This document shows positions 20,239 to 30,234 of a stretch of DNA of 64,000 nucleotides, piece by piece. The stretch spans positions 1-64,000 of the forward strand of contig NZ_CP123961.1 of NCBI RefSeq assembly GCF_036327415.1. The letters run 5' to 3'. The position numbers were made by a program, and so were the translations under genes. Numbering within the stretch: position 1 is the stretch's first letter; each line of letters begins with the position of its first letter. The notes under the pieces are model-generated. The model was not told the DNA's origin, did not search any database, and saw nothing but the letters and a program-made list of their open reading frames with translations. This DNA is from Bartonella grahamii subsp. shimonis. Lineage in GTDB: Bacteria; Pseudomonadota; Alphaproteobacteria; Rhizobiales; Rhizobiaceae.

Positions 20239-20616
20239 TCACTTTTTTCCCTCCCTCACTTTTCCCTCCCTCACTTTTCCCTCCCTCACTTTTCCCTCCC
20301 TCACATTGTAGCGTATGATTGGTGCTTTTTTCTGCTCAACCTCTTCTTCCAATTGCCGTATCATTTTGTTTAACTGACGGGTTATGATAAAAAGCATAAT
20401 AAAAACAATTGGTAATAATAAAAAAGCACAGGCAAGCACCCATACCAGTGGTTCTAATATAGCAGCAGAAAAAAAGTCCTTTCTTCTCCATATCTTAACG
20501 ATAACAGTTATAACCGTCGGAGCTGTCACTATGACCGTAGAAATATAGAATATTTTTTTATAGTCTTGCCAAACAAGAGTAAGCTGTTTTTTATCAAACA
20601 CGCTGCTGTTTTTCAT
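20239..20616 (-). CDS. module B membrane protein with VREGK tail repeat
   Basis: The protein has 125 residues. The N-terminus is MKNSSVFDKKQLTLVWQDYK, followed by membrane segments at about 20-45 and 65-90 and the helix LNKMIRQLEEEVEQKKAP. The tail is a perfect 15-bp repeat that reads VREGK four times. This DNA (GTGAGGGAGGGAAAA) is the same sequence that serves as ribosome binding site before other genes of the family, so the tail looks like amplified leader DNA read as protein. It follows the A-only gene at 20621 by 4 bases. Confidence 0.65.
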   Translation of the reverse strand: MKNSSVFDKKQLTLVWQDYKKIFYISTVIVTAPTVITVIVKIWRRKDFFSAAILEPLVWVLACAFLLLPIVFIMLFIITRQLNKMIRQLEEEVEQKKAPIIRYNVREGKVREGKVREGKVREGKK

Positions 20617-20620
20617 TTTT

Positions 20621-20818
20621 TTATTTTTGGGAGATCTGTTTTAAGGCAATATCGCGTTCATTCAGCACGCATTCCAGTTCCTTTTTCACGCGGCAATAGA
20701 GCCTCGCGCGCTTGATAAACAGATAATAAATGATAAAAATCGGCACCCATATTAAAACATTTAAGAGCGTCAAGAACAGAAAATAAAAGGCTACTAATGT
20801 TATAAGACTACTCATCAT
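20621..20818 (-). CDS. module A-only membrane peptide
   Basis: The protein has 65 residues. It starts MMSSLITLVAFYFLFLTLLN, continues hydrophobic to about 35, then shows the basic signature FIKRARLYCRVKKELECVLN. ATG 20818 overlaps the end of the upstream A-B gene (stop at 20808) and GGAAGGGGGAC supplies the ribosome binding site, suggesting translational coupling. It shows that module A can exist as an independent gene. Confidence 0.65.
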   Translation of the reverse strand: MMSSLITLVAFYFLFLTLLNVLIWVPIFIIYYLFIKRARLYCRVKKELECVLNERDIALKQISQK

Positions 20819-21395
20819 TTTGTCCCCCTTCCACATTCTGCATACGGATTGCCTGATCGCGTTGTTGTATTGCTTCTTCCAATTGTTGAAGTGTTTTTCT
20901 CAATTTTCTCGTTAATTTTATGCACATCATCCCAATGATCGGAGAAAAGAGAAGAATCCCTAACCATAGAAGACTATAAATAATGCGACCTATTGAAAAC
21001 CGCGGTATCATAAAGCTGGCCATATCACTCTTCCACCATACCAAATGTACGATAAAGAAAGCAAATTGCAAAATGGTAAAGAGGATACAAATAAAAAGAA
21101 TTATTTTACATTCTTTTGAATAAAGAGGCAGAGATTCTTTAAAGTTAAGAAAGCGTATTTTCGCATCAAGTGTCTCAAGCGCGAGATTGCGTCTTTTCAT
21201 TTCTCCCAAATCGTTGCGCAACTGTTGTATGGCTTGCTTTTGTTGCGTCGTACTCTTTTTCACGTCTTGAGCAAATTTAAAGGATAACCTCATATGTTTG
21301 ATCAACAGGTAAGGAAGCCTGATCATGACCATAAACATTAAAATGGCAATAATGATGCACCCTAAAAAAACCAAATATCCTATGATGCTGCCCAC
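20808..21395 (-). CDS. A-B fusion membrane protein
   Basis: The protein has 195 residues. Module A is about 1-45 (MGSIIGYLVFLGCIIIAILM, then LLIKHMRLSFKFAQDVKKST). A polar linker (about 46-75) follows. Module B is about 80-190 (LNFKESLPLYSKECKIILFI, two membrane regions, then KLTRKLRKTLQQLEEAIQQR). It is less similar to the others and may be an older member. It overlaps the downstream A-only gene. Confidence 0.7.
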   Translation of the reverse strand: MGSIIGYLVFLGCIIIAILMFMVMIRLPYLLIKHMRLSFKFAQDVKKSTTQQKQAIQQLRNDLGEMKRRNLALETLDAKIRFLNFKESLPLYSKECKIILFICILFTILQFAFFIVHLVWWKSDMASFMIPRFSIGRIIYSLLWLGILLFSPIIGMMCIKLTRKLRKTLQQLEEAIQQRDQAIRMQNVEGGQNDE

Positions 21396-21443
21396 TTTTT
21401 CCCCCTATCGCATTGATGTGAAATTATCATTTTTATCCTCTGC

Positions 21444-21998
21444 TCAAGCAAATGTTTTCAATCTCTTTACTGTTTTTTTCACGCCATAATGAAGGAAACT
21501 ATGGAGAATTAAAATAACAGGCAAAGTGATGGCACTACAGACCAAAATAAACAAAAACGGCAGCGCAATAATCAATAACAAAAAAAACAACGGATCATTG
21601 TGTAAAACAATCGCATATCGTACAATAAAGGACAAAAAAAGCGTAGCCCATATAAAAAGCGCAACTGCAATGAAAGCTATCCAAGAGATTATTTTATAGT
21701 CTTTTTTTGAGAGAAGCAAAGATTCTTGAAAAGAAAAAGCACTGAACTGTGTTGCAAGAACTGTATTCTGTCCTCTATCCTCTGCCTGATTATGCCTCAA
21801 ATTCTGCGCTGCACCCTTTTTTAATTTCCTTCGCATCTTACATAACAGTACTGCCCGTTTTATCAAAGAATAATAAATGGCCACAATGATCTTCACGGTA
21901 GAAAAGAGTATCATGCTCCATGCAGAATAAATAAAGATACTCACCCCTAAGGAGATCAATAATGCAGTTATTAAAAGAGGCATTATAGAAGTGGTCAC
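21444..21998 (-). CDS. A-B fusion membrane protein
   Basis: The protein has 184 residues. Module A is about 1-70 (long hydrophobic start, then YYSLIKRAVLLCKMRRKLKK). Module B is about 85-184 (FSFQESLLLSKKDYKIISWI, hydrophobic regions, then YGVKKTVKRLKTFA). It lies 12 bases after the B gene at 22011 and starts a run of compactly spaced family genes on the minus strand. Confidence 0.7.
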   Translation of the reverse strand: MTTSIMPLLITALLISLGVSIFIYSAWSMILFSTVKIIVAIYYSLIKRAVLLCKMRRKLKKGAAQNLRHNQAEDRGQNTVLATQFSAFSFQESLLLSKKDYKIISWIAFIAVALFIWATLFLSFIVRYAIVLHNDPLFFLLLIIALPFLFILVCSAITLPVILILHSFLHYGVKKTVKRLKTFA

Positions 21999-22010
21999 TT
22001 TTCCCCCCTA

Positions 22011-22514
22011 TCATATTTTATTGAGAGATTGGTTGTCTAGCTGTTGTTGCTCTGGCAATGTTTCCCGCAGCTTCATCATTTCCTTCGCATCCCGTTTAAA
22101 TACGGCGTTAAAAATAGAAAAGAGCGGAAAAAACACGAAAAGAAAACCAAAAATTATTTGCGGTAAGAGACATAAAAAAGCCCAAACACCATTCCACCCG
22201 AAGTTACGAAGAAATTCGATCGCAGGAACCCGTATAAAACTCTGACTCATTTCTTGAAAATCTTCTTGTTTCATTTGTCCCAGTGCTTTGAACTGTTCTT
22301 TGGACATAATGTGAAAAAAATCCAAAGGATTCATATAGACAGTCGCAGAAAAAAGCACCAACAAGAGGATAGCCAAGCAACAAATGATGATATAATCACT
22401 TGTTGAGAGAACCATCCATTTTTTGAAAGCTGCTGCTTGGTTCAACAGCGGCTGTGATACAAAAGCCGTATTTCCCTCATGGGCAGATTGCTGTTGTGAT
22501 TTATCTTCGATCAT
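22011..22514 (-). CDS. module B membrane protein, first gene of the cluster
   Basis: The protein has 167 residues. An N-terminal polar stretch precedes the family helix (AAAFKKWMVLSTSDYIIICC) and membrane segment 1. A longer loop than usual (about 70 residues, HIMSKEQFKALGQMKQEDFQ) follows, then membrane segment 2 and a charged tail. It is the most upstream member of the minus-strand run, so its leader near 22515-22560 probably holds the promoter. The function is unknown. Confidence 0.65.
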   Translation of the reverse strand: MIEDKSQQQSAHEGNTAFVSQPLLNQAAAFKKWMVLSTSDYIIICCLAILLLVLFSATVYMNPLDFFHIMSKEQFKALGQMKQEDFQEMSQSFIRVPAIEFLRNFGWNGVWAFLCLLPQIIFGFLFVFFPLFSIFNAVFKRDAKEMMKLRETLPEQQQLDNQSLNKI

Positions 22515-24767
22515 ACGGATAATCCCCCACTTTTAAAATTCCCACTCTTCAATATTTGATAGCACGCCACCAGCGTGGTGAGTTCGCTTAGCACTCTTCT
22601 CAGAGTAAAGCAAGCACTATAAATCTCCCTTCTAAATATTTTATTCACTTGGCCCTATACGCATTTATATGTGACGCGCTTACAAGCCCAAACACCCCTT
22701 TTCCTCCCTTTATCGATCACATAAACCCTAAAGCACACCGTTTTACAAAAACCCAACGAATATTTAATCTAAAAAACATCTCATATGGAAAACTGACATG
22801 CCCACCATAAACGACAGTGTTTTCACCGCTTAAATGAAGCCGAGTATATATGAAGCAAAGGATGATGATATTCCTTGCTCATCTCAAAGAATGAAAAGAA
22901 TGAAGAGTTTAAACCCCACATCAGTTTGTAAACAATTCCATTGCTCTTAAGTGCACTCCGCCTGCTGATCACTTATGGGCTCCACTTGCACAAAGCGCTC
23001 TACGGAAGAATCCTTCCTTAACATCGCACCTTTATTTTATACTTAATGCATCAAGCGTTGTAATGCCTCATAAGCCTTCCTATCCCCGCCTCAAATGAAT
23101 GATAGTATTTTATAGCATAACAAGATAAAAAACATTTTCACAAGCGCCTTTATCTTGATCATCAACACATCATCAATGCTGTAAGATTCTCTCCTTTCAA
23201 ATCTATCCCCTGTTAAATTAATCAAAATTATTTACTTGCACGTAAAAAGTGGGGGAGCCCTGCGGACGTGAAACTGCACAATAAAAATAAAAATGCCTCT
23301 TATAAACCGTCTCAAGTGCCAAGAGCTGTAATACATATTGGGGATTAGCAAAGTGTGTGATGATACCAGCTTACGCTTTTATGAAGCCTAAAAATGCTGA
23401 TGCTCAATAGACTTATATTATCATGGGATTTTATATTATTATGAAAGCGTTATCATGATACCCTTCTTGAACAACCATCATGAAATAGGCTCGAGCGCAT
23501 GTAAGACATGCCTCTTTAAAACAAGCGTATGAATATGCAACAATAAGTATATTCCATTTGGGGCATTGTGTATAACGTAAGAGATGTGCCCCAAAAAATG
23601 GGATAAACAAAAGCGACAAACAAAAGCGTGAGGCAGTAAGTACACCCCACAGACAAAATCAAACAACCGATTATCTAAAATACGCCGACAACAGTTTTGA
23701 AATTTTTTAATTCTCATTTTAAAATTTCTTGATTAAAAAAGACGCTATTTTAAAATTAAAAGAGAAATGCCTCATATCTCAAGCCCCCACCTTTATAAAA
23801 GCATCTCTTATAAACGCCTCTTTTATCAAGCTAAATGCCGCTTATAAAGCTTCTTTGAATATTTCCTCCCGCCATTTAAGTAACAGCCTCCCTTTTTTAT
23901 AATGAAATCCATTAAAACAGCAAAAACGAAAAATTTTATCCTCCATAAAAGATGACCATAAATCGCTTGACCCTTCACGGTTTATTTTGTTATTTTGAAC
24001 TTATAAACGATATTTTATTTGAAAAGGTAAGGATCTTGTGCTATTATAAGCACATTGGAAATGTTTGTTTTTAAAGCTCTGTACCGCTCAAAAGAAGATA
24101 AGATCCTCTATAAAGGATAAAAATATGCTTAGCAGCCTGCTCTACATCAGACATCTTGGTACAGCGCCCAATAAGAAAACCCCAATATGCCCCCCAATAA
24201 GAAAGCCCCACAAATGATAAAAACCCACTAAAAGCAATGGCTTTTCAAACGTGAGACTGAAAAGTTTCCACAAAGTGCCCATAAGAAAAGCGCTCATGAG
24301 AAAAAGGCAAATAATCCTATTAGAAAAAACTTCCTATTAGAAAGACAACGGCATACCCATAAAACATCATTCTTGTTTTTTATTCACATGTGACAAAAGT
24401 TTCTTTTCATTTTGTTCCAGAGACGTTGAGAGATCTTTAGAAAGCAAATAAGCTGCTATCCATGAAAAAAGCTGCTATCCATGAAAAAATAAGTATGATA
24501 GGAGCAAGAAATAAGACTGATAGGGGCAAGATAAAAATGGTACGAAACACCTTAAAGATGATTTTTCGCCCCTGCACCGTTGCTGTTTTTTGTGCTTAAA
24601 GACGCCTTTAGTATCCGTTTCTCCTCTGATCTGCAACGGCTCATATTCCCCCCAGTATTTATTCTCCCCAGTATTTGTTCCCCCTAGTATTTGTTCCCCC
24701 TAGTATTTGTTCCAAGTGCTTTTTACATCACTGTCCCCCATCAACAGACAGTTTATTTTTCATTTAA
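22515..24767. other. long non-coding stretch with repeat relics
   Basis: About 2.2 kb without a supportable gene. It contains one copy of a diffuse interspersed repeat (about 23150-23415) related to sequences near 34100, 45940 and 47120. At 24650-24712 there is a short tandem repeat of AGTATTTGTTCCCCCT-like units (4 copies). At 24460-24490 a 22-bp segment is doubled. Confidence 0.5.
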
Positions 24768-24779
24768 ATGGTTAAGTTC

Positions 24780-25349
24780 ATGAAAATACGTAAAAAACGC
24801 GGTAGACCGAGAATAACAGGCAAACTGAGAGAGCCCAATGGCCGTATTTCACGTGCCCAAAGCCCCAGCGAATCTGCGCTTCAATCTGCGATTGAAATGC
24901 GTGCAAAACACTTTGGATTAAGCCTCGAAGAAGCGAAAAATCCGCTTGTCGGAACCTATATTGGGCGTCTTTGTTTGCTTGGGTATAAAGAGAATTCATC
25001 AGGCATCAGTAAAGAGCAATATGATACGGCGCAACGATACTTGCAAATCAGAAACGACTATTTATGTGCAAAAGGCTTACCAAACGGCTATTATGATGGT
25101 TTTAGGCACAGCGCATCAGATGAGAAAGCAAAAAAGCAATGGGTTCAAAGAGCAACAAATTGCTATGAAGATATGCAAGAAGCGATTAAAGAAGCGCAAT
25201 ATTTGCACCGTCAACACAACTTTCATGCGGCATTACAATATCTTGTTATAGAAGATCAACCGCTGCCTACTCTTGTTGGTTCGTTGCGTATTATTCTTAA
25301 TGCTCTTTATAAACATTTTGACTGTTCTAGCAAAAAGAGCATTGGCTAA
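24780..25349 (+). CDS. hypothetical protein with AT-hook-like N-terminus
   Basis: The protein has about 189 residues from ATG 24780; an ATG four codons earlier (24768) is equally possible because neither has a clear ribosome binding site. The start MKIRKKRGRPRITGKLREPN contains the RGRPR core of an AT-hook, implying DNA binding. The rest is helical and polar, with a conserved-looking stretch QYLQIRNDYLCAKGLPNGYY when read loosely. Such proteins are often phage-encoded, but no neighbour here confirms that. Confidence 0.55.
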   Translation: MKIRKKRGRPRITGKLREPNGRISRAQSPSESALQSAIEMRAKHFGLSLEEAKNPLVGTYIGRLCLLGYKENSSGISKEQYDTAQRYLQIRNDYLCAKGLPNGYYDGFRHSASDEKAKKQWVQRATNCYEDMQEAIKEAQYLHRQHNFHAALQYLVIEDQPLPTLVGSLRIILNALYKHFDCSSKKSIG

Positions 25350-25474
25350 AAACACCCACCGTTTTCTCTCCCTCACAGGATAAAGATTCTACCCCCTTCC
25401 CTTTGTAACATGTCCTTTTGTAACCAGCTCCTTTGTAAAGAGACAATCCTTCTTGGCAAGTTACACTTGAGATC

Positions 25475-26640
25475 TAACAGGCTTGCCTTTCATAAAATTT
25501 CACAGGATTAACACGCTTAAAACGCGCAATAAACAAGCTTTAAAATATCCACCACGCCCTTTAAAAAACGCTTCAACCTGTCAAAGAACCTTACCTTATA
25601 TTACCACACCTCACTTGTATCTACCCATGCCTCAAAGGACAATAATTCACGGCATATTTCACGGCATGGGCAAGATAACTATTGCCCCTCTTCAGACAGC
25701 AATATTTTCCCCATCACCCCCCATTGTAATAAACCGCCGTCATCATATACTTTCCCCCCAATATCACGGCAGCCTTAGCTCTTGAGACAATTCATTATAA
25801 ACATTTTGAGACCTTCTTGTACAATTTCTATATGGTCCTCCTGATCTTATGAAGAACAAAAGACATGGCGTTGATTGCAGCATAATCTAGGTTTCTCATT
25901 TAAGATAAATAACGATTAAAGTATCATTTATAAGTTAATAGCTTATCATTAAAAAAACACGTTGATTTTTTTATAAAATTAAAAGCATCATCCCTTTCCC
26001 CATCACCCCCATTGTAACACCAGGCTTGCCTTTCATAAAATTTCACAGGATTAACACGCTTAAAACGCACAATAAACAAGCTTTAAAATATCCACCACGC
26101 CCTTTAAAAAACGCTTCAACCTGTCAAAGAACCTTACCTTATATTACCACACCTCACTTGTATCTACCCATGCCTCAAAGGACAATAATTCACGGCATAT
26201 TTCACGGCATGGGCAAGATAACTATTGCCCCTCTTCAGACAGCAATATTTCCCCCATCACCCCCCATTGTAATAAACCGCCGTCATCATATACTTTCCCC
26301 CCAATATCACGGCAGCCTTAGCTCTTGAGACAATTCATTATAAACATTTTGAGACCTTCTTGTACAATTTCTATATGGTCCTCCTGATCTTATGAAGAAC
26401 AAAAGACATGGCGTTGATTGCAGCATAATCTAGGTTTCTCATTTAAGATAAATAACGATTAAAGTATCATTTATAAGTTAATAGCTTATCATTAAAAAAA
26501 CACGTTGATTTTTTTATAAAATTAAAAGCATCATCCCTTTCCCCATCACCCCCCATTGTAACAACAGGCTTGCCTTTCATAAAATTTCACAGGATTAACA
26601 CGCTTAAAACGCACAATAAACAAGCTTTAAAATATCCACA
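25475..26640. repeat. 543-bp direct duplication plus a partial third copy
   Basis: The sequence from 25483 is repeated almost exactly from 26026 and begins a third time at about 26569 before breaking off. Only a few bases differ between copies, so the duplication is young. A plus-strand frame of 100 codons exists in both copies but has no ribosome binding site or recognisable motif. Confidence 0.9.
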
Positions 26641-27572
26641 AAGCATCATCCCTTAAACGAAAGAAAAAGTCTCCACCAACAATCTCCTCCCACATCAACA
26701 ACGCGGGCGCCAGCAATCATCCATCCATCACGCCACCGCTAATATGACATCCCCCACAGCCCCAATCGCCAACACAATCGCAACACCTAAGCTTCACCCC
26801 CGCAACATCTTCCCCCCCTCTCAATTCCATCAATAAAATAGCAGGGATTTCAAAACCACAACTCTCCCCTCTCCCTTCACCTTGTCTCCTCCTTATCTCA
26901 AAGGAGAAAAAGCATTTATGCTACTCAATTTTCAAAGGAGAAAATGTTTTTTACCGCATCAAAAAATTTGCCCATTAAAACAACATATTTTGCTGCATAG
27001 CTAATAAATGCGCTTTTTTCTGTCGATTTTTTTCCGCAATAAAAAAGGAAAAATTATCGTTTTGCTGTTGACAGAATATGAAAAATCGTATTTAATGACA
27101 GGTGCGGTAGAGGCTTTTTTGCGTCTGAATTTCATCATCAAATGTTTACGTTATTATAGATTGTTATAAAGTTATTATAGAGTTATAAAGTTATTATAGA
27201 CTGTTATAAAACAGTGTGTTTCGCGACAATCTTTAAAAGTCTCCTGTTTGAAGATACTTTTCGTCTTTTTCTGACTGTTTTTCTTTTGCATTATCCAGCT
27301 TGCATTACCAACAGCTCTATAATTTTGAAACCTTCAAAACAGGCAGTATTCAATAAGGGTTCTCAATAGAACGCCCTAATAATACCCCAATAAAACACCG
27401 ATACAATACATTACAGAAATAACGAGCAATACACGAAAAAAATATAAAAACGGCAACAATATGCTCTCATCGCCTCATCTTTCAAGATGCGGAGGCTTTT
27501 TTCAAAACATTGTTTAGCCAGAATTGAAGAAAATAATGCCATCTATCAATTATCAACATGGAGGCTAATATT
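26641..27572. other. non-coding stretch before the first yopJ gene
   Basis: No gene is seen. A short repeat of GTTATTATAGA/TTGTTATAAA units lies at 27155-27210. The last 75 or so bases before 27573 are conserved with those before the second yopJ copy (28866-28940) and probably hold the shared leader. Confidence 0.45.
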
Positions 27573-28562
27573 ATGAAGCCACAAGATTCTTCAGATTCTT
27601 CCCTCCCTCATTCCTCACAAATACTAGGAATGGCAAATGCACCCGAAGAAGCAAGCGCACAAAAAGCTACGAAGACACCAGAAGGGGCGCATGCAGATGC
27701 ATCACTCGTCAATCTCACAGCACATTTAGAACGGCTCAACATCGAAAAAATTAAAAATACTCCTTTCAACCGTGCGGAATTAAAAGATATCATTGCTGGT
27801 TTAGAACAGCATAATGCCGATGGAAGTTGGAGCAAGAACTATTATGATATTTTAGATCTTTACATGATGCCAGCCTTGGTAGATCAAGCAAATCGTAAAT
27901 ATTCAGAGATGAATCTTAAACTTGCGACGCCCCCTGACGGCTTTGCCCTTGCCCTCAAAGAAACACTAGCGAACGGCATAAAATCTTCTAGACTGATTGT
28001 TAATGCACATGATAGGGGCATCCATTTTGCGGTTGTCGATCATCAAACGGTTGATGGCAAAACGTCTTTGATCTTTTTAGAACCTACCTCACTGCGTGAC
28101 ACACTCCCCGCATTACTCGCACTAAGAACACGACAATCCATTGAAGATCACCAATTGCCAAATATTCATTTGGCCATGGCAGAAATGGATATTCAACGCA
28201 GTTCCTCTGAATGTGGAATGTTTAGCTTAAGCCTTGCCAAAAAGCTTTATCTTGAAGCTGATAAATTAGAAAGACTGCACAGAGATAATATTAAGGGTAT
28301 GTTATGTGAACCAGATACGCCTCTACCTCCTGAAAAATTAGATCCATATCTTCCAGCTCGTTTATACAAACACGTGCAAGGGAGAAGACGTCTCGAACAA
28401 TATCTAAAAGCCAATCCGCAAGCAGCACATGAAAAAGTCAACAAAAAGCAAGAAACGCTAACCGAGAGATTTGAAAAAAACTTAAGTTCAACAGAGACAA
28501 AAACTGTTTCTGTTTCACAACACAGAAAAAGGGCAACAGAATACAAATCTCTGATGATGTAA
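27573..28562 (+). CDS. YopJ-family serine/threonine acetyltransferase effector
   Basis: The protein has about 329 residues. It matches the YopJ/AvrRxv clan: His in RGIHFAVVDH, Glu in IFLEPTS and Cys in DIQRSSSECGMFSLSLAKK. The spacings of 19 and 44 residues between them equal those of YopJ (H109, E128, C172). Known relatives acetylate host kinase activation loops after injection into host cells. Bartonella lacks the type III machinery YopJ uses in Yersinia, so the export route is open. ATG 27573 is chosen over 27558 because GGAGG sits 8 bases upstream. The N-terminal 60 residues are polar and probably disordered; the C-terminus is basic (SVSQHRKRATEY). Confidence 0.88.
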   Translation: MKPQDSSDSSLPHSSQILGMANAPEEASAQKATKTPEGAHADASLVNLTAHLERLNIEKIKNTPFNRAELKDIIAGLEQHNADGSWSKNYYDILDLYMMPALVDQANRKYSEMNLKLATPPDGFALALKETLANGIKSSRLIVNAHDRGIHFAVVDHQTVDGKTSLIFLEPTSLRDTLPALLALRTRQSIEDHQLPNIHLAMAEMDIQRSSSECGMFSLSLAKKLYLEADKLERLHRDNIKGMLCEPDTPLPPEKLDPYLPARLYKHVQGRRRLEQYLKANPQAAHEKVNKKQETLTERFEKNLSSTETKTVSVSQHRKRATEYKSLMM

Positions 28563-28940
28563 TGGAGACTTTTTTCATATCCATAAAGAACGAAGTTATG
28601 CTGCTTGACAGTAAGATGTAGGTTGCTGTTAGCTAATCTTCTTTTTCCTTTGAAAGAGGTAAATACGCAAAAAGTGAGCCATTACCTCTTCAAGATAAAA
28701 GGCAAACAATAGTATTCTATTAAAAGTAGCCCATAGTCCGTATTTTAAGACTTTGAAAAAACATAAAACACGCAAGTTTTGAAAAGACCCGCCCACACTT
28801 TCTTATAAAAATATAAAAATAGCTGAAAAATGATTTTTTCCTTAATCTTCAAGAGATAAAGGTTCTTTTTCAAAACATTGTTTAGCCAGAATTAAAGAAA
28901 ATAATGCCATCTATCGATTATCAACATAGAGGCTAATATT

Positions 28941-29928
28941 ATGAAGCCACAAGATTCAAAAGATACCGCCGCTCATGCATCACAAATACTAAGAATGGCA
29001 AATGCACCCGAAGAAGCAAGCGCACAAAAAGCTACGAAGACACCAGAAGGGGCGCATGCAGATTCATCATTAGAAAATCTTGCTGCACATTTAGAACAAC
29101 AAAGCAACGAAAAAGGAGAAAATATCCCATTCAATCATAAGGAATTAAAAAATATCATTGCCCGTTTAGAAGATGACATCTCAACCGGACGTTGGTTCAC
29201 AGCTAATTATGCAAGTACAGATCTCAAACTGATGCCAGCCTTGGTAGAACAAGCAAACCGTAAATATCCAGAAATGCATCTTCAATTGGTAGCGTCATCT
29301 CATGACTTTGCCCTTGCATTAAAAGAAGCCATCAAAAACAGCGTTCAATCTTCTAGATTTATCATTCACACAAAGGATAGAGGAATTCATTTTTCAGTAA
29401 TTGACCATCAAACCATCGATGACAAAACGTCCGTGATATTTTTTGAACCTACAACACTTAACAATATGAGACCAGCAATGCTAGCATTAAGGACACAATT
29501 GTCCATTAAATCGCATGGATTGTCTCACTGTTCTTTTGCCATGGCAGAAATGGATATTCAACGCAGTTCCTCTGAATGTGGAATGTTTAAGCTTAAGCCT
29601 TGCCAAAAAGCTTTATCTTGAAGCTGATAAATTAGAAAGACTGCACAGAGATAATATTAAGGGTGTATTATGTAAACCAGATACGCCTCTATCTCCTGAA
29701 AAGTTAGATACATATCTTCCAACCACTTTTTATAAACACGCACAAGGAAGAAGACGTCTCGAACAATATCTAAAAGCCAATCCGCAAGCAGCACATGAAA
29801 AAGTCAACAAAAAGCAAGAAACGCTAACCGAGAGATTTGAAAAAAACTTAAGTTCAACAGAGACAAAAACTTTTTCTGTTTCACAACACAGAAAAAGGGC
29901 AACGGAATACACATCTCTGATGATGTAA
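28941..29928 (+). pseudogene. second YopJ-family gene, frameshifted after the catalytic Cys
   Basis: This is a paralogue of the 27573 gene with a conserved leader and the same catalytic residues and spacing (His150, Glu169, Cys213). After SSSECGMF an extra base near 29588 (TTTAAGCTTAAGCC against TTTAGCTTAAGCC) shifts the frame, ending the protein at 226 residues. The downstream part, still well conserved (LYLEADKLERLHRDNIKG to the basic end), remains open in another frame to 29928. The middle of the protein differs considerably from the first copy while the ends are nearly identical. The frameshift is either recent decay or a sequencing error. Confidence 0.8.
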
Positions 29929-30230
29929 TGGAGATTTTTTTCATGCCCATAAAGAACGAAGTTATGCTGCTTGACAGTAAGATATAGGTTGCTGTTAGCT
30001 AATCTTTTTTCCGTTTGTAAGACGCAAACAACCAACAGCTTGAGCTTAAGAGTAAGACACTATTGTTCTATCAAAATCAGCCGATTTTAAAATTGTATCA
30101 AAAGTCCAAAGCTCTTCTTCGCTATGTACTATAGGACCCTATTTGAATAGATAGAAGGCTGGATACATAAAATATTTTATGGTTTTGGATGTTAATTAAA
30201 AGCACACGCCTCCTCCTGTAGCATTTTTCT
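29929..30230. other. non-coding stretch after the yopJ pair
   Basis: The first 80 bases repeat the sequence following the first yopJ gene (28560-28640). No gene is seen. Confidence 0.4.
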
Positions 30231-30234
30231 AAGA

